From NCBI RefSeq assembly GCF_042668085.1, contig NZ_JBHVBO010000024.1, positions 1-37,813 of the forward strand: a stretch of 37,813 bases of DNA. The letters run 5' to 3'. Shown one piece after another: positions 17,362-27,762 of this stretch. Position 1 is the stretch's first letter, and every line of letters starts with the position of its first letter. This stretch comes from Isoptericola sp042668085 (lineage in GTDB: Bacteria; Actinomycetota; Actinomycetes; Actinomycetales; Cellulomonadaceae). The notes below the pieces were generated by a model. That model ran no database searches. It was not told the origin of the DNA and worked only from the letters and a program-made list of their open reading frames with translations. The translations under genes were made by a program, and so were the position numbers.

Positions 17362-17940
17362 GTGCCCCCGATCCTCCAGCGAGCGCGTGCCGAGGTCGCG
17401 CCCCACCGCCGCGCGGTGGCGTGGGCGGCCGCCCTCGCCGCGGTCTGGGCGGTGTGGGCGAGCGGGCCCGGCTGGGCGACGCCGGCCCTCGTCGTCGCGG
17501 CGGGGGCGGGCGCCGCGCTGGGGGTGATCGACGCCCGGACGCACCGGCTGCCGGACGCCCTCACCTACCCGATGACGGCGGTCGTCGCCGCGCTGCTCGC
17601 CCTCGCGGCCCTCGCCGGCGGCACGTGGGACGCGGCGATGCGGGCGCTCCTCGGCGGCCTCCTGCTCGGCGGGGCATACCTGCTGCTGCACCTCGTCCAC
17701 CGCTCGGGGATGGGGCGCGGCGACGTCAAGCTCGCGGCGCTCCTCGGCCTCGTGACCGCCTGGTTCGGCTGGTCGTCGCTCGTCGCCGCCGCGGTGCTCC
17801 CGATCCTGCTCGGCGGGTCGGTGGCGATCGTCCTCATGGCCTCCCGGCGGGCGTCGCGCGGGACGGCGCTGGCGTTCGGCCCGTACCTGCTCGCCGGCGC
17901 GGCGGTCGCGCTGACGCTCGCGCGGCTGGCCACCGCCTGA
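17362..17940 (+). CDS. A24-family prepilin peptidase, short form
   Basis: This 192-residue membrane protein has both Asp motifs of type IV prepilin (A24) peptidases: VIDARTHRLPDALTYP (55-70, catalytic Asp57) and GMGRGDVKLAALLG (116-129, catalytic Asp121). It has about six hydrophobic segments. It lacks the N-terminal zinc/N-methyltransferase domain of PilD, so it is the peptidase-only form found with Flp/Tad-type or competence pilins in actinobacteria. No pilin or Tad assembly gene lies in this window, so its substrate is elsewhere. The GTG start is supported by the leaderless promoter six bases upstream. It converges on the polyprenyl synthase gene with only 15 bases between stops and no obvious terminator. 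Confidence 0.88.
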   Translation: MPPILQRARAEVAPHRRAVAWAAALAAVWAVWASGPGWATPALVVAAGAGAALGVIDARTHRLPDALTYPMTAVVAALLALAALAGGTWDAAMRALLGGLLLGGAYLLLHLVHRSGMGRGDVKLAALLGLVTAWFGWSSLVAAAVLPILLGGSVAIVLMASRRASRGTALAFGPYLLAGAAVALTLARLATA

Positions 17941-17955
17941 CACGCCGGCGCCCGG

Positions 17956-19011
17956 TCATGCCGTGCGGTCGGCCAACGCCTCCGCGAGGTCCCCGAGCGC
18001 CTGCTTCACCGGACCGTCGGGCAGCGGCGCCAGCTCGGCGGCGGCCTCGCGGGCCCACCGGCCGGCGAGGGCGCGGGTCTCGGCGAGCACGTCGTGCGCC
18101 CGCAGCTCCGCGACGACGGCGGCGAGCGCGTCGTCGCCGTCGAGGTCGCCGTCGAGCCGGGTGACGAGAGCCGCGTCCGCCGCGGAGGCCTCGCCCCGCG
18201 CGACCCGCTGACGCAGCAGCAGCACCGGCATCGTCGGCACGTGCTCGCGCAGGTCGGTGCCGGGCGTCTTGCCGGACTCGTCGCCGGAGGACGCGATGTC
18301 CAGCACGTCGTCGGCGAGCTGGAACGCGACGCCCACCTTCTCCCCGTACGCCGCCACGGCCTCGACGACCGCCGGCTCGCAGCCGCCGAACATCGCGCCG
18401 AGGCGCGCCGACGTCGCGAGCAGCGACGCCGTCTTGTCGCTGAGCACCTGCAGGTAGTGCTGCACCGGGTCGTCCTCGGGCCCGGGGCCCATCGTCTCGT
18501 GCAGCTGGCCGAGGCACATGCGCTCGAACGTGCGCGACTGCAGCACGACCGCCTCGGGGCCGAGGCCCGCGACGAGCGCGGACGCCCGGGCGAACAGGAG
18601 GTCGCCCACGAGGATCGCGACCGAGTTGCCCCACACGGTGTGCGCGGCGGGCGCCCCGCGGCGCACCGGCGCGGAGTCCATGACGTCGTCGTGGTACAGC
18701 GACGCGACCTGCGTGAGCTCCACGACGACCGCCGCGTCCACGAGCTCCGGGCGGGTCCCGTCGCCCAGCTCGCCCGCGAGCAGGGTGAGCAGCGGGCGGA
18801 ACCTCTTGCCGCCGGCCGCGACGAGGTGCCGCGACGCGTCGTCGGCCAGGGCGTCCGCCGAGGCCACGGCGTCGTCGAGCGCCGCGTCCACCCGCGTCAT
18901 GCGCTCGGCGAGCCGGTCGGCGAGCGCCGGGTCGGACAGCGGGATCGCCGGCGGCGCCGGGGGCGGCGTGGGCCCGGGCCGGGGGGCCGAGGCGGAAGGA
19001 GCGCGAGTCAC
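17956..19011 (-). CDS. Long-chain polyprenyl diphosphate synthase
   Basis: This 351-residue trans-prenyltransferase has both Asp-rich motifs: HDDVMD (107-112) with RRG (117-119), and QLADDVLD (231-238). GGKRFRP (67-73) is the isopentenyl-diphosphate site. The residue five positions before the first motif is Ala103, a small side chain, which fits a long product rather than C15/C20. It condenses isopentenyl diphosphate in the cytosol. Placed directly after nuoN and on the same strand, it probably makes the menaquinone side chain; supplying the UbiA enzyme is another option. Residues 1-25 are a Pro/Ala-rich tail of unclear use. The GTG start has a TAGGTT six bases upstream, so the gene has its own leaderless promoter and need not depend on the nuo transcript. 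Confidence 0.92.
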   Translation of the reverse strand: MTRAPSASAPRPGPTPPPAPPAIPLSDPALADRLAERMTRVDAALDDAVASADALADDASRHLVAAGGKRFRPLLTLLAGELGDGTRPELVDAAVVVELTQVASLYHDDVMDSAPVRRGAPAAHTVWGNSVAILVGDLLFARASALVAGLGPEAVVLQSRTFERMCLGQLHETMGPGPEDDPVQHYLQVLSDKTASLLATSARLGAMFGGCEPAVVEAVAAYGEKVGVAFQLADDVLDIASSGDESGKTPGTDLREHVPTMPVLLLRQRVARGEASAADAALVTRLDGDLDGDDALAAVVAELRAHDVLAETRALAGRWAREAAAELAPLPDGPVKQALGDLAEALADRTA

Positions 19012-19017
19012 TGTCCG

Positions 19018-19023
19018 AACCTA
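19018..19023 (-). promoter_or_regulatory. -10 element of a leaderless promoter for the polyprenyl synthase gene
   Basis: On the minus strand TAGGTT is followed by six bases (CGGACA) and the GTG start, the same layout and hexamer as for the UbiA-family gene. The rest of the 110-base gap to nuoN shows no clear terminator. Confidence 0.63.
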
Positions 19024-19121
19024 TCCGGCCGGGACGCCGAACACCGCACCGAGACGGCCCTCGGCCGCGTCGGGTCGCTCACGCCCGCCGGGCCCGCTCC
19101 CACCGCCGCGGCGCCCCGCGC

Positions 19122-20893
<1,772 letters not shown>

Positions 20894-20897
<4 letters not shown>

Positions 20898-22507
20898 AGC
20901 TGGCTCCCCTCGGTGACGGCGTCCTGGGCCGACGGCTGGATCACGGGCGGCGGGTCCGTCTCGCCGACCTGCTCGACCGCGACCTCCCCGGGTGCCCGCA
21001 CGTAGTCGAGCACCGGGCCGGGCACGAGGCCGAGCACGAGCAGAGCCCCGACGAGCACGCCGGCCACGGTCCGCTCGCGGCCGTCGAGGTCGCGCGCGGA
21101 CGCGAGCTCGGGCGTCGTCTCCCCCGTGAACATGCGCTGGTAGGTGAGCAGCACGTACACGGCGGCCAGCACGACGGCGGGCACGGCCACGAGCACGGCG
21201 GCGGGCCAGCGGGCGTACGACCCGAGGAACACCATGATCTCGGAGACGAACGTCGCCAGGCCGGGCAGCGCGGCCGCGGACAGGCCTGCCACGAGGAAGG
21301 TGCCGCCCAGGATCGGCGCCACCCGGCGCAGGCCGCCGTAGTCGCCGATGAGCTGGCTCTGGCGCGGGTGCCGCGCGATCGCGAACCCGGCGATCAGGAA
21401 CAGCGCCCCGGTGGAGATGCCGTGGTTGAGCATCATGAGCCCGGAGCCGGCGGTGCCCAGCGACGTGAACGTGAAGATGCCCAGGATGATGAACCCGAAG
21501 TGCGACACCGACGTGTAGCCGATGAGCCGGAGCAGGTCGCTCTGGCCGATCGCGAGGATCGCGCCGTACAGGATCGAGATCACCGCGAGCACGATGACGA
21601 ACGGCGCCGCCCAGCGGCTCGCCGCGGGGAACAGCGGCAGGCACAGGGTGAGCATCCCGAAGGTGCCCACCTTGTCGAGCACGCAGATCAGCAGCGTCGA
21701 GGTGCCGGCCGTCGAGTGCTGCGTGACGTCGGGCAGCCACGAGTGCACGGGAAACATCGGCGCCTTGATCGCGAACGCGAGGAAGAACGCGCAGAACATG
21801 AGCTTCTCGGCCGTCGGGTCGAGCGTCAGCCCCGTGAGGTTGTCGGTGAGGAAGGCCTGCGGACCGCGGTCCGCGGCCGGCACCTGCAGGTAGAGCGCGA
21901 TGACGCCCACCAGCATGACCAGGCCGCCGGCCAGCGAGAACAGCAGGAACTTCACCGCGGCGTACCGGCGCTGCGGCCCCTGGCCGAACCCGCCGATGAG
22001 GAAGTACGCGGGGATCAGCATGGCCTCGAACACGACGTAGAAGAGGAACACGTCCCGGGCGACGAAGACCGTCACCATGAACGCCTCGAGCAGCAGCACG
22101 GTGGCGAGGTAGCGGCGCAGCCGCACGTGGTCGCCGCCCTGCTCGCGCCAGGCGGCGAGGATCACCAGCGGCACCAGACCCACCGACAGCGCGACGAGGA
22201 GCAGGCCCACGCCGTCGACGCCGACGGCGTAGCTGGCCCCGATCGCCGGGATCCAGGAGTGCGTCTCGGTGAGCTGGTGGGTCCCCGCGTCGCCGGTGTC
22301 GAAGGCCGCGAAGGCCCCGACCAGCAGGAGCACCTCCACCAGCGCGCCGACGAGGGCGACCGTACGGGCGGCGCCCGCCCCGAACCTGCCCCCGGTGACC
22401 GGGCCGGCGGCCGGGCGGCCCCGGCCCACGCCCGTGAGGGCCGTCGCGGCCGCGGCCACCAGCGGCCACACGATGAGGACCGTGAGCCAGGGGAACCCTG
22501 TGGACAT
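20894..22507 (-). CDS. nuoM: NADH:quinone oxidoreductase subunit M (NuoM)
   Basis: This 537-residue integral membrane subunit is one of the three antiporter-like proton channels of complex I. Diagnostic segments include FYVVFEAMLIPAYFLIG with the conserved helix-5 Glu, KAPMFPVHSWLPDVTQHST and DLLRLIGYTSVSHFGFI. Two ATGs two codons apart are possible. ATG 22507 is preferred because GAAGGG lies six bases before it, whereas the same site abuts ATG 22513. The gene starts 25 bases after nuoL and its stop overlaps the GTG of nuoN. The C-terminus ends in a short acidic, Pro-rich tail. Confidence 0.96.
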
Positions 22508-22532
22508 CGTCATCCCTTCGTTCACGTCCGGA

Positions 22533-24470
22533 TCAGCTCGCCAGCGCCCAGACGACAAGCCCGACGACGCCGAGGCCGCCGAGCATCGTCGCCGCGTACG
22601 AGCGCACGTAGCCGTTCTGCAGCCGCCGCAGCCGGGCGCCGAGGCGCCCGATGCCGCCCGCCAGGCCCAGCCAGCCGCCGTCGACCGCGGTGCGGTCCGA
22701 GTAGACGAGCGCCCGGGTGAGGTACTGCCCCGGCCGCATCACCAGCGACTCGTTGACGGCGTCCTGGTACAGGTCGACGCGCGCCGCCCGCACGACGGCG
22801 GGCGCCGCCGGCGGCTCGACCGGCACGGCCGCCATCGCGTACTGCCGGAACGCGAGGAACGCGCCGAGCAGCACGAGCACGAGCGTGAGCGTCATGAGCA
22901 GCCATACCGGCAGCACCGGCTCGTGGTGCTCCGCGTGCCCGGTGACCGGCTCCAGCCAGGTGACGAACCGGTCGCCCAGCGCCAGGAGCCCGCCGAGGAG
23001 CACCGACCCCGCTGCGAGGATGATCATCGGCCAGGTCATGAGGCGCGGGGCCTCGTGCGGGTGCCGCTCCACCGTGTGGTCCGCGCCGTCGGTGCTCCAC
23101 CGCCGGCGTCCCGCGAAGGTCATGAAGAACAGCCGCGACATGTAGTAGGCCGTGATCCCGGCGCCGAGCAGCGCCGCCAGGCCGAAGACCCACGGCCGCC
23201 AGCCCTCGCCCACGAACGCGGCCTCGATGATCTTGTCCTTCGACCAGAACCCGGAGAACGGCGGCACGCCCAGGATGGCGAGCCAGCCCAGGCCCATCGT
23301 GATCGCCGTGACCGGCAGCAGCCGGGCGAGACCGCCGAAGCGGCGCATGTTCACGTCGTCGTCCATCGCGTGCATCACGGACCCGGCGCCGAGGAACAGC
23401 CCCGCCTTGAAGAAGCCGTGCGTGAGCAGGTGGAAGATCGCGAACGCGTACCCGACCGGCCCCAGGCCAGCGGCGAGCATCATGTAGCCGATCTGCGACA
23501 TCGTCGACGCCGCGAGCGCCTTCTTGATGTCGTCCTTGGCGGTACCGACGATCGCCCCGAACAGGAGGGTCAGCGCGCCGACGATCGCGACGACGAGCTG
23601 CGCGTCCGGCGCGGCCTCGAGGATCGGGCCCGAGCGCACCAGCAGGTACACGCCCGCGGTCACCATCGTGGCCGCGTGGATGAGCGCGGACACCGGCGTC
23701 GGGCCCGCCATCGCGTCCCCGAGCCAGGCCTGCAGCGGCAGCTGCGCCGACTTGCCGCACGCCGCCAGCAGGAGCATGAGGCCGATCGCCGTCATCATGC
23801 CCTGACCGGCCGCCGTCGCGCCCTCGCCGGCCGCCGGCAGCACGGTGGCGAAGTCGACCGCCCCGAACGTCGCGAGCAGGAGCATCATCGCGACGATGAG
23901 CCCCATGTCGCCGACGCGGTTCATGACGAACGCCTTCTTGCCCGCGACCGCGTTCTCCCGCTTGCCGTCCCAGAACCCGATGAGCAGGAACGACGCCAGG
24001 CCCACGCCCTCCCAGCCGACGAAGAGCAGCAGGTAGGAGTCCGCGAGCACCAGCAGCAGCATCGCCGCGACGAACAGGTTGAGGTACCCGAAGAACCGGC
24101 GACGGTCGACGTCGTGGTCCATGTAGGCCACCGAGTACACGTGGATCAGCGTGCCGACGAACGTCACGAGCATCACGAACGTCATCGACAGCGGGTCCAC
24201 CTGGAACCCGAGGTCCACGTGCAGGGCGCCCGCGTCGATCCAGGTGCCCACGGTGTGGGTGCCCACCCGCTCCTCTGCGGGGGTGCCGAGCATGTCGAGC
24301 AGCATCACCAGCCCGACGACGAACGTCGCCGCGCTGGCCAGCACGCCCAGCCAGTGCCCCCACCGGTCGGTGCGCCGGCCGGCGACCAGCAGCACGAGGG
24401 CGCCGATCATCGGCGTCGCGACCAGCCAGGGGGCGAGGGAGAGAGTCTGCATCGTCGTCTGCGTGTCCAC
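22533..24470 (-). CDS. nuoL: NADH:quinone oxidoreductase subunit L (NuoL)
   Basis: This 645-residue protein is the distal antiporter-like proton-channel subunit, which in complex I carries the long lateral helix at its C-terminus. Conserved segments include FVGWEGVGLASFLLIGFW, QLPLQAWLGDAMAGPTPVSA (helix 7/8 Lys/His region), LIHAATMVTAGVYLLVR and KDDIKKALAASTMSQIGYM. The GTG start at 24470 has GAGG six bases upstream; an internal ATG six codons later is an alternative. Together with nuoM it is one of the few nuo genes not overlapping its upstream neighbour: there are 10 bases after nuoK. Confidence 0.96.
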   Translation of the reverse strand: MDTQTTMQTLSLAPWLVATPMIGALVLLVAGRRTDRWGHWLGVLASAATFVVGLVMLLDMLGTPAEERVGTHTVGTWIDAGALHVDLGFQVDPLSMTFVMLVTFVGTLIHVYSVAYMDHDVDRRRFFGYLNLFVAAMLLLVLADSYLLLFVGWEGVGLASFLLIGFWDGKRENAVAGKKAFVMNRVGDMGLIVAMMLLLATFGAVDFATVLPAAGEGATAAGQGMMTAIGLMLLLAACGKSAQLPLQAWLGDAMAGPTPVSALIHAATMVTAGVYLLVRSGPILEAAPDAQLVVAIVGALTLLFGAIVGTAKDDIKKALAASTMSQIGYMMLAAGLGPVGYAFAIFHLLTHGFFKAGLFLGAGSVMHAMDDDVNMRRFGGLARLLPVTAITMGLGWLAILGVPPFSGFWSKDKIIEAAFVGEGWRPWVFGLAALLGAGITAYYMSRLFFMTFAGRRRWSTDGADHTVERHPHEAPRLMTWPMIILAAGSVLLGGLLALGDRFVTWLEPVTGHAEHHEPVLPVWLLMTLTLVLVLLGAFLAFRQYAMAAVPVEPPAAPAVVRAARVDLYQDAVNESLVMRPGQYLTRALVYSDRTAVDGGWLGLAGGIGRLGARLRRLQNGYVRSYAATMLGGLGVVGLVVWALAS

Positions 24471-24480
24471 AGGTCGCCTC

Positions 24481-24780
24481 TCAGCTGTGCAGCAGGTTGA
24501 CGTCGTCGACCGAGGCCGACCGGCGGGAACGGAAGATCGTGATGATGATGGCGAGCCCCACCACGACCTCGGCCGCGGCGACCACCATGACGAAGAACGC
24601 GAGCACCTGGCCCGTCACGTCGCCGTGGATGCGCGCGAACGTCACGAACGCGAGGTTGGTGGCGTTGAGCATCAGCTCCACGCCCATGAACACCACGATG
24701 GCGTTGCGCCGCAGCAGCACCGTCGTCGCACCGATCGCGAACAGGATCGCGGCCAGCCCCAGGTAGTTCGTGATCTCCAT
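24481..24780 (-). CDS. nuoK: NADH:quinone oxidoreductase subunit K (NuoK)
   Basis: This 99-residue, three-helix subunit has the two membrane Glu residues needed for proton pumping: Glu35 in FMGVELMLNA and Glu71 in AAAEVVVGLAI, at positions matching the family. The length is typical. The ATG at 24780 overlaps the nuoJ stop by one base. Confidence 0.96.
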   Translation of the reverse strand: MEITNYLGLAAILFAIGATTVLLRRNAIVVFMGVELMLNATNLAFVTFARIHGDVTGQVLAFFVMVVAAAEVVVGLAIIITIFRSRRSASVDDVNLLHS

Positions 24781-25643
24781 CAGCGCACCTCCCCGTCCTC
24801 GTCGTCGGTGGTCCCGTCCGGCGCGTCGGGCTCGGCCTCGGTGGTCCGTCCGGACGACGGCCCCACGCCGATGAGGCGCGAGTCGTCGCGCGCGACGAGC
24901 GTCTCCTCCTCGGCGAGCACCGCCGTGGCCGACCGCTCCTGCCCCCGGATGCGCAGCACGCGCGGCACGGAGTGCGGCAGCGGCTCGCCGTCAGGGCCGA
25001 GCGCCGGCGTGTCCATGGCGTTGTTCTGCGCGTAGACGCCGGGCGCGGGCAGCGGCGTGAGCGTGCGGCCCTCCGGCAGGGCGGCCACCCGCGCGGCCGC
25101 AAGGACGCGCTGGGTGGGGCGCACGCTGAGCCGGCGGCGGTGCGTGAGCACGAGGCCGGCGAGCGCGGCGGTGACCAGCAGGACGCCGACGACCTCCATC
25201 GCGAGGACGTAGTCGCCCAGCAGCACGCGCGCCAGGGCCACCGGGTTGGTGAGCTCCGCGGTCGCCGCGAGCCCGACGGCGGGCGGGAACGCGGCCTGCG
25301 CGATCACGCCGAGCAGCACCACGACCAGCCCGAGGCCGAGCAGCACGCCCAGCCAGCGCTGGCCCTTGATGGTCTCGGTCAGCGAGTCGGCGGAGTCGAC
25401 GCCCACGAGCATCAGCACGAACAGGAAGAGCATCATCACGGCACCCGTGTAGACGACCACCTGCACGACGCCGAGGAACGGCGCCTCCTGCGCCACGTAG
25501 AGGATGGCCAGGCCGACCATCACGAACATCACGCACACCGCGGCGTGCACCGCCTTGCGGGCGAACAGCAGCCCGAGGGCGGCGAGCACCATGAGCGGCG
25601 CGAGCACCCAGAACAGCGCGGCCTCCGCGCCCGACGCGGTCAC
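24780..25643 (-). CDS. nuoJ: NADH:quinone oxidoreductase subunit J (NuoJ)
   Basis: This 287-residue membrane subunit has five predicted helices in the first 170 residues, including the conserved third helix VVQVVVYTGAVMMLFLFVLMLVG. The last 110 residues or so are hydrophilic and end in a strongly acidic stretch (DAPDGTTDDEDGEVR), longer than in proteobacterial NuoJ. The GTG at 25643 overlaps the nuoI stop (GTGA). The tail is likely cytoplasmic; its role is unknown. Confidence 0.95.
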   Translation of the reverse strand: MTASGAEAALFWVLAPLMVLAALGLLFARKAVHAAVCVMFVMVGLAILYVAQEAPFLGVVQVVVYTGAVMMLFLFVLMLVGVDSADSLTETIKGQRWLGVLLGLGLVVVLLGVIAQAAFPPAVGLAATAELTNPVALARVLLGDYVLAMEVVGVLLVTAALAGLVLTHRRRLSVRPTQRVLAAARVAALPEGRTLTPLPAPGVYAQNNAMDTPALGPDGEPLPHSVPRVLRIRGQERSATAVLAEEETLVARDDSRLIGVGPSSGRTTEAEPDAPDGTTDDEDGEVR

Positions 25644-26419
25644 GGCCGGCCGTCCGTCAGGTCGGGGGTGGGCAGCGTCGCCACGTGCCCGCCCTCCGCG
25701 GCCTGCCGGGTCGCGACGGCGGCCTTGGTGGCGCTGCCGCGCAGCCGGTGCCGGCGCGGGGTGGGGGGCGGCGCGTCCCCGTGCGCCACCCGGGCGGCGG
25801 CGTCCAGGGTCGGGTCGTCCGGCCGGTGCTCGCGCACCCAGTCGACCTGCTGCTCCGTCGGGCCGGTGACGTCGCCGCGGTAGTACTCGGTGTCCGTGGT
25901 CCCCTCGATCATCGGGTGCGGTGCGGCGAGCATCCCCTCGGCGAGCGGGGCGAGCAGGTCCTGCTTCTCGTAGATCATCCCGGCGCGGTCGGGGCCCGCG
26001 AGCTCGTAGTCGTTCGTCATCGTGAGCGCCCGGGTGGGGCATGCCTCGATGCACAGCCCGCAGAAGATGCAGCGCAGGTAGTTGATCTGGTAGACGCGGC
26101 CGTACCGCTCGCCGGGCGACAGGTGCGCCCCGTCGGGCAGCTCGGCGTTGTCCGCGCCCTCCACGTAGATCGCGTCCGCGGGGCACGCCCACGCGCACAG
26201 CTCGCAGCCGATGCACTTCTCCAGCCCGTCCGCGTAGCGGTTGAGCTGGTGGCGCCCGTGGTACCGGCGCTGCGGCGGCGTCTTGGTGCGCGGGTACTGC
26301 TCCGTCACCGTGGGCCGGAACATCGACGAGAACGTCACGCCGAACCCGGCCACCGGGGCGAACAGCTCTCCCAGGGGCCCCTTGGACGGGCGCAGCGGCT
26401 CGTACGGCTGGTCGGTCAT
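25640..26419 (-). CDS. nuoI: NADH:quinone oxidoreductase subunit I (NuoI)
   Basis: This 259-residue peripheral subunit carries two 4Fe-4S clusters (N6a, N6b) that pass electrons towards NuoB. The ligands are Cys69, 72, 75, 79 (CIGCELCAWACP) and Cys117, 120, 123, 127 (CIFCGLCIEACP). The last 70 residues are an Arg/Ala/Pro-rich tail beyond the family core. The ATG at 26419 overlaps the nuoH stop (ATGA). Confidence 0.96.
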   Translation of the reverse strand: MTDQPYEPLRPSKGPLGELFAPVAGFGVTFSSMFRPTVTEQYPRTKTPPQRRYHGRHQLNRYADGLEKCIGCELCAWACPADAIYVEGADNAELPDGAHLSPGERYGRVYQINYLRCIFCGLCIEACPTRALTMTNDYELAGPDRAGMIYEKQDLLAPLAEGMLAAPHPMIEGTTDTEYYRGDVTGPTEQQVDWVREHRPDDPTLDAAARVAHGDAPPPTPRRHRLRGSATKAAVATRQAAEGGHVATLPTPDLTDGRP

Positions 26420-27762
26420 CGCGTCTCCTCGGATCGGTCGACGGCGGGGTCGGGGGCGGCGGGCGCGCCCGGGACGTCGGCGGCCTGCATGACGTGCCGG
26501 CGCGCGCGGGGCGACGGCGGCAGGGCCTGCCCGGGCAGCGGCGGCACGGGGAACCCGTCGGCGAAGGCGTCGAAGTCCCGGCGCGCGTCCCCCGGTGGCC
26601 CGGAGGCGTCGGCCTTCGCCTTCCGGTCCGGCCAGAGCCACAGGAGGCCGATGACGACCACCGCCGCGACGGCGACCCCGGTGATGAGCTGGGTGCGGGT
26701 GACGCCCGCGAGGCCGAGGTACTGGAACACGCTGAGCACCACGACCCACGCCAGCGCGACCGGGATGAGCACCTTCCACCCGAACGACATGAACTGGTCG
26801 TAGCGCAGGCGCAGCAGCGTGCCGCGCACCCAGACGAACACGAACATGACCAGCCAGAGCTTGACCAGGAACCACAGCACCGGCCACCAGCCGGTGTTGA
26901 ACATCCCGTCGTTGATCGCCGACAGCGGCCACGGGGCCCGCCAACCACCGAGGAACAGCGTGGTCGCGACCGCGGAGACGTTGAGCATGTTGATGTACTC
27001 CGCCAGGAAGAACCAGGCGAACTTCATCGAGCTGTACTCGGTCATGTAGCCGGAGACGAGCTCGCCCTCGGCCTCCGGCAGGTCGAACGGGAGCCGGTTG
27101 GTCTCGCCGATCATCGAGATGACGTAGACGACGAACGCGGGAAGCAGCGGCAGGAACCACCAGATGCTCGTCTGCGACGCCACGATCTGGGAGGTCGACA
27201 TCGAGCCGGCCATGATGAACACGCTGACCAGCGAGAGCCCCATCGCGAGCTCGTACGAGATCACCTGGGCCGTGGACCGCACCGCGCCGAGCAGGGGGTA
27301 GGTGGACCCCGACGACCAGCCGCCGAGCACGATCCCGTACACGCCCATCGACGCGCAGGCCAGCACGTACAGGACCGCCACCGGGAAGTCGGTGAGCTGC
27401 GCGGGCGTCGTGTAGTCGGTGAACGGGATCGTCACCTCGGGGCCGAACGGGATGACTGCGAACACCAGCAGCGCGCAGAACACCGAGATCATCGGCGCCA
27501 GCAGGTACACGATCCGGTCCGCCCGGGTGACGTTCACGTCCTCCTTGAGCAGCAGCTTCATCGCGTCCGCGAGCGACTGCAGCAGGCCGAACGGCCCGTG
27601 CCAGTTGGGGCCGGGGCGCACCTGCATGCGCGCCACGACCTTCCGCTCGAACCAGATGGCGAAGAGCACGCTGGTCAGCAGGAAGACGACGATGAGCACC
27701 GCCTTGATCAGCGACACCCACAGCCAGTCGTTGCTGAAGTCGGACGCGACCCCCGGGATCAT
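26416..27762 (-). CDS. nuoH: NADH:quinone oxidoreductase subunit H (NuoH)
   Basis: This 448-residue membrane subunit joins the quinone cavity to the membrane arm. It has the conserved RPGPNWHGPFGLLQSLADAM region (49-68) and the acidic quinone-site loop around ETNRLPFDLPEAEGEL (220-235). The C-terminal 70 residues are hydrophilic and Pro/Ala-rich beyond the usual end of the family. The ATG at 27762 overlaps the nuoG stop (ATGA). Confidence 0.96.
   Translation of the reverse strand: MIPGVASDFSNDWLWVSLIKAVLIVVFLLTSVLFAIWFERKVVARMQVRPGPNWHGPFGLLQSLADAMKLLLKEDVNVTRADRIVYLLAPMISVFCALLVFAVIPFGPEVTIPFTDYTTPAQLTDFPVAVLYVLACASMGVYGIVLGGWSSGSTYPLLGAVRSTAQVISYELAMGLSLVSVFIMAGSMSTSQIVASQTSIWWFLPLLPAFVVYVISMIGETNRLPFDLPEAEGELVSGYMTEYSSMKFAWFFLAEYINMLNVSAVATTLFLGGWRAPWPLSAINDGMFNTGWWPVLWFLVKLWLVMFVFVWVRGTLLRLRYDQFMSFGWKVLIPVALAWVVVLSVFQYLGLAGVTRTQLITGVAVAAVVVIGLLWLWPDRKAKADASGPPGDARRDFDAFADGFPVPPLPGQALPPSPRARRHVMQAADVPGAPAAPDPAVDRSEETR

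Noticed and set aside
17362..17940. Full bifunctional PilD-type prepilin peptidase/methyltransferase
   Set aside because: The N-terminal Cys-containing methyltransferase domain is absent; only the peptidase core is present.
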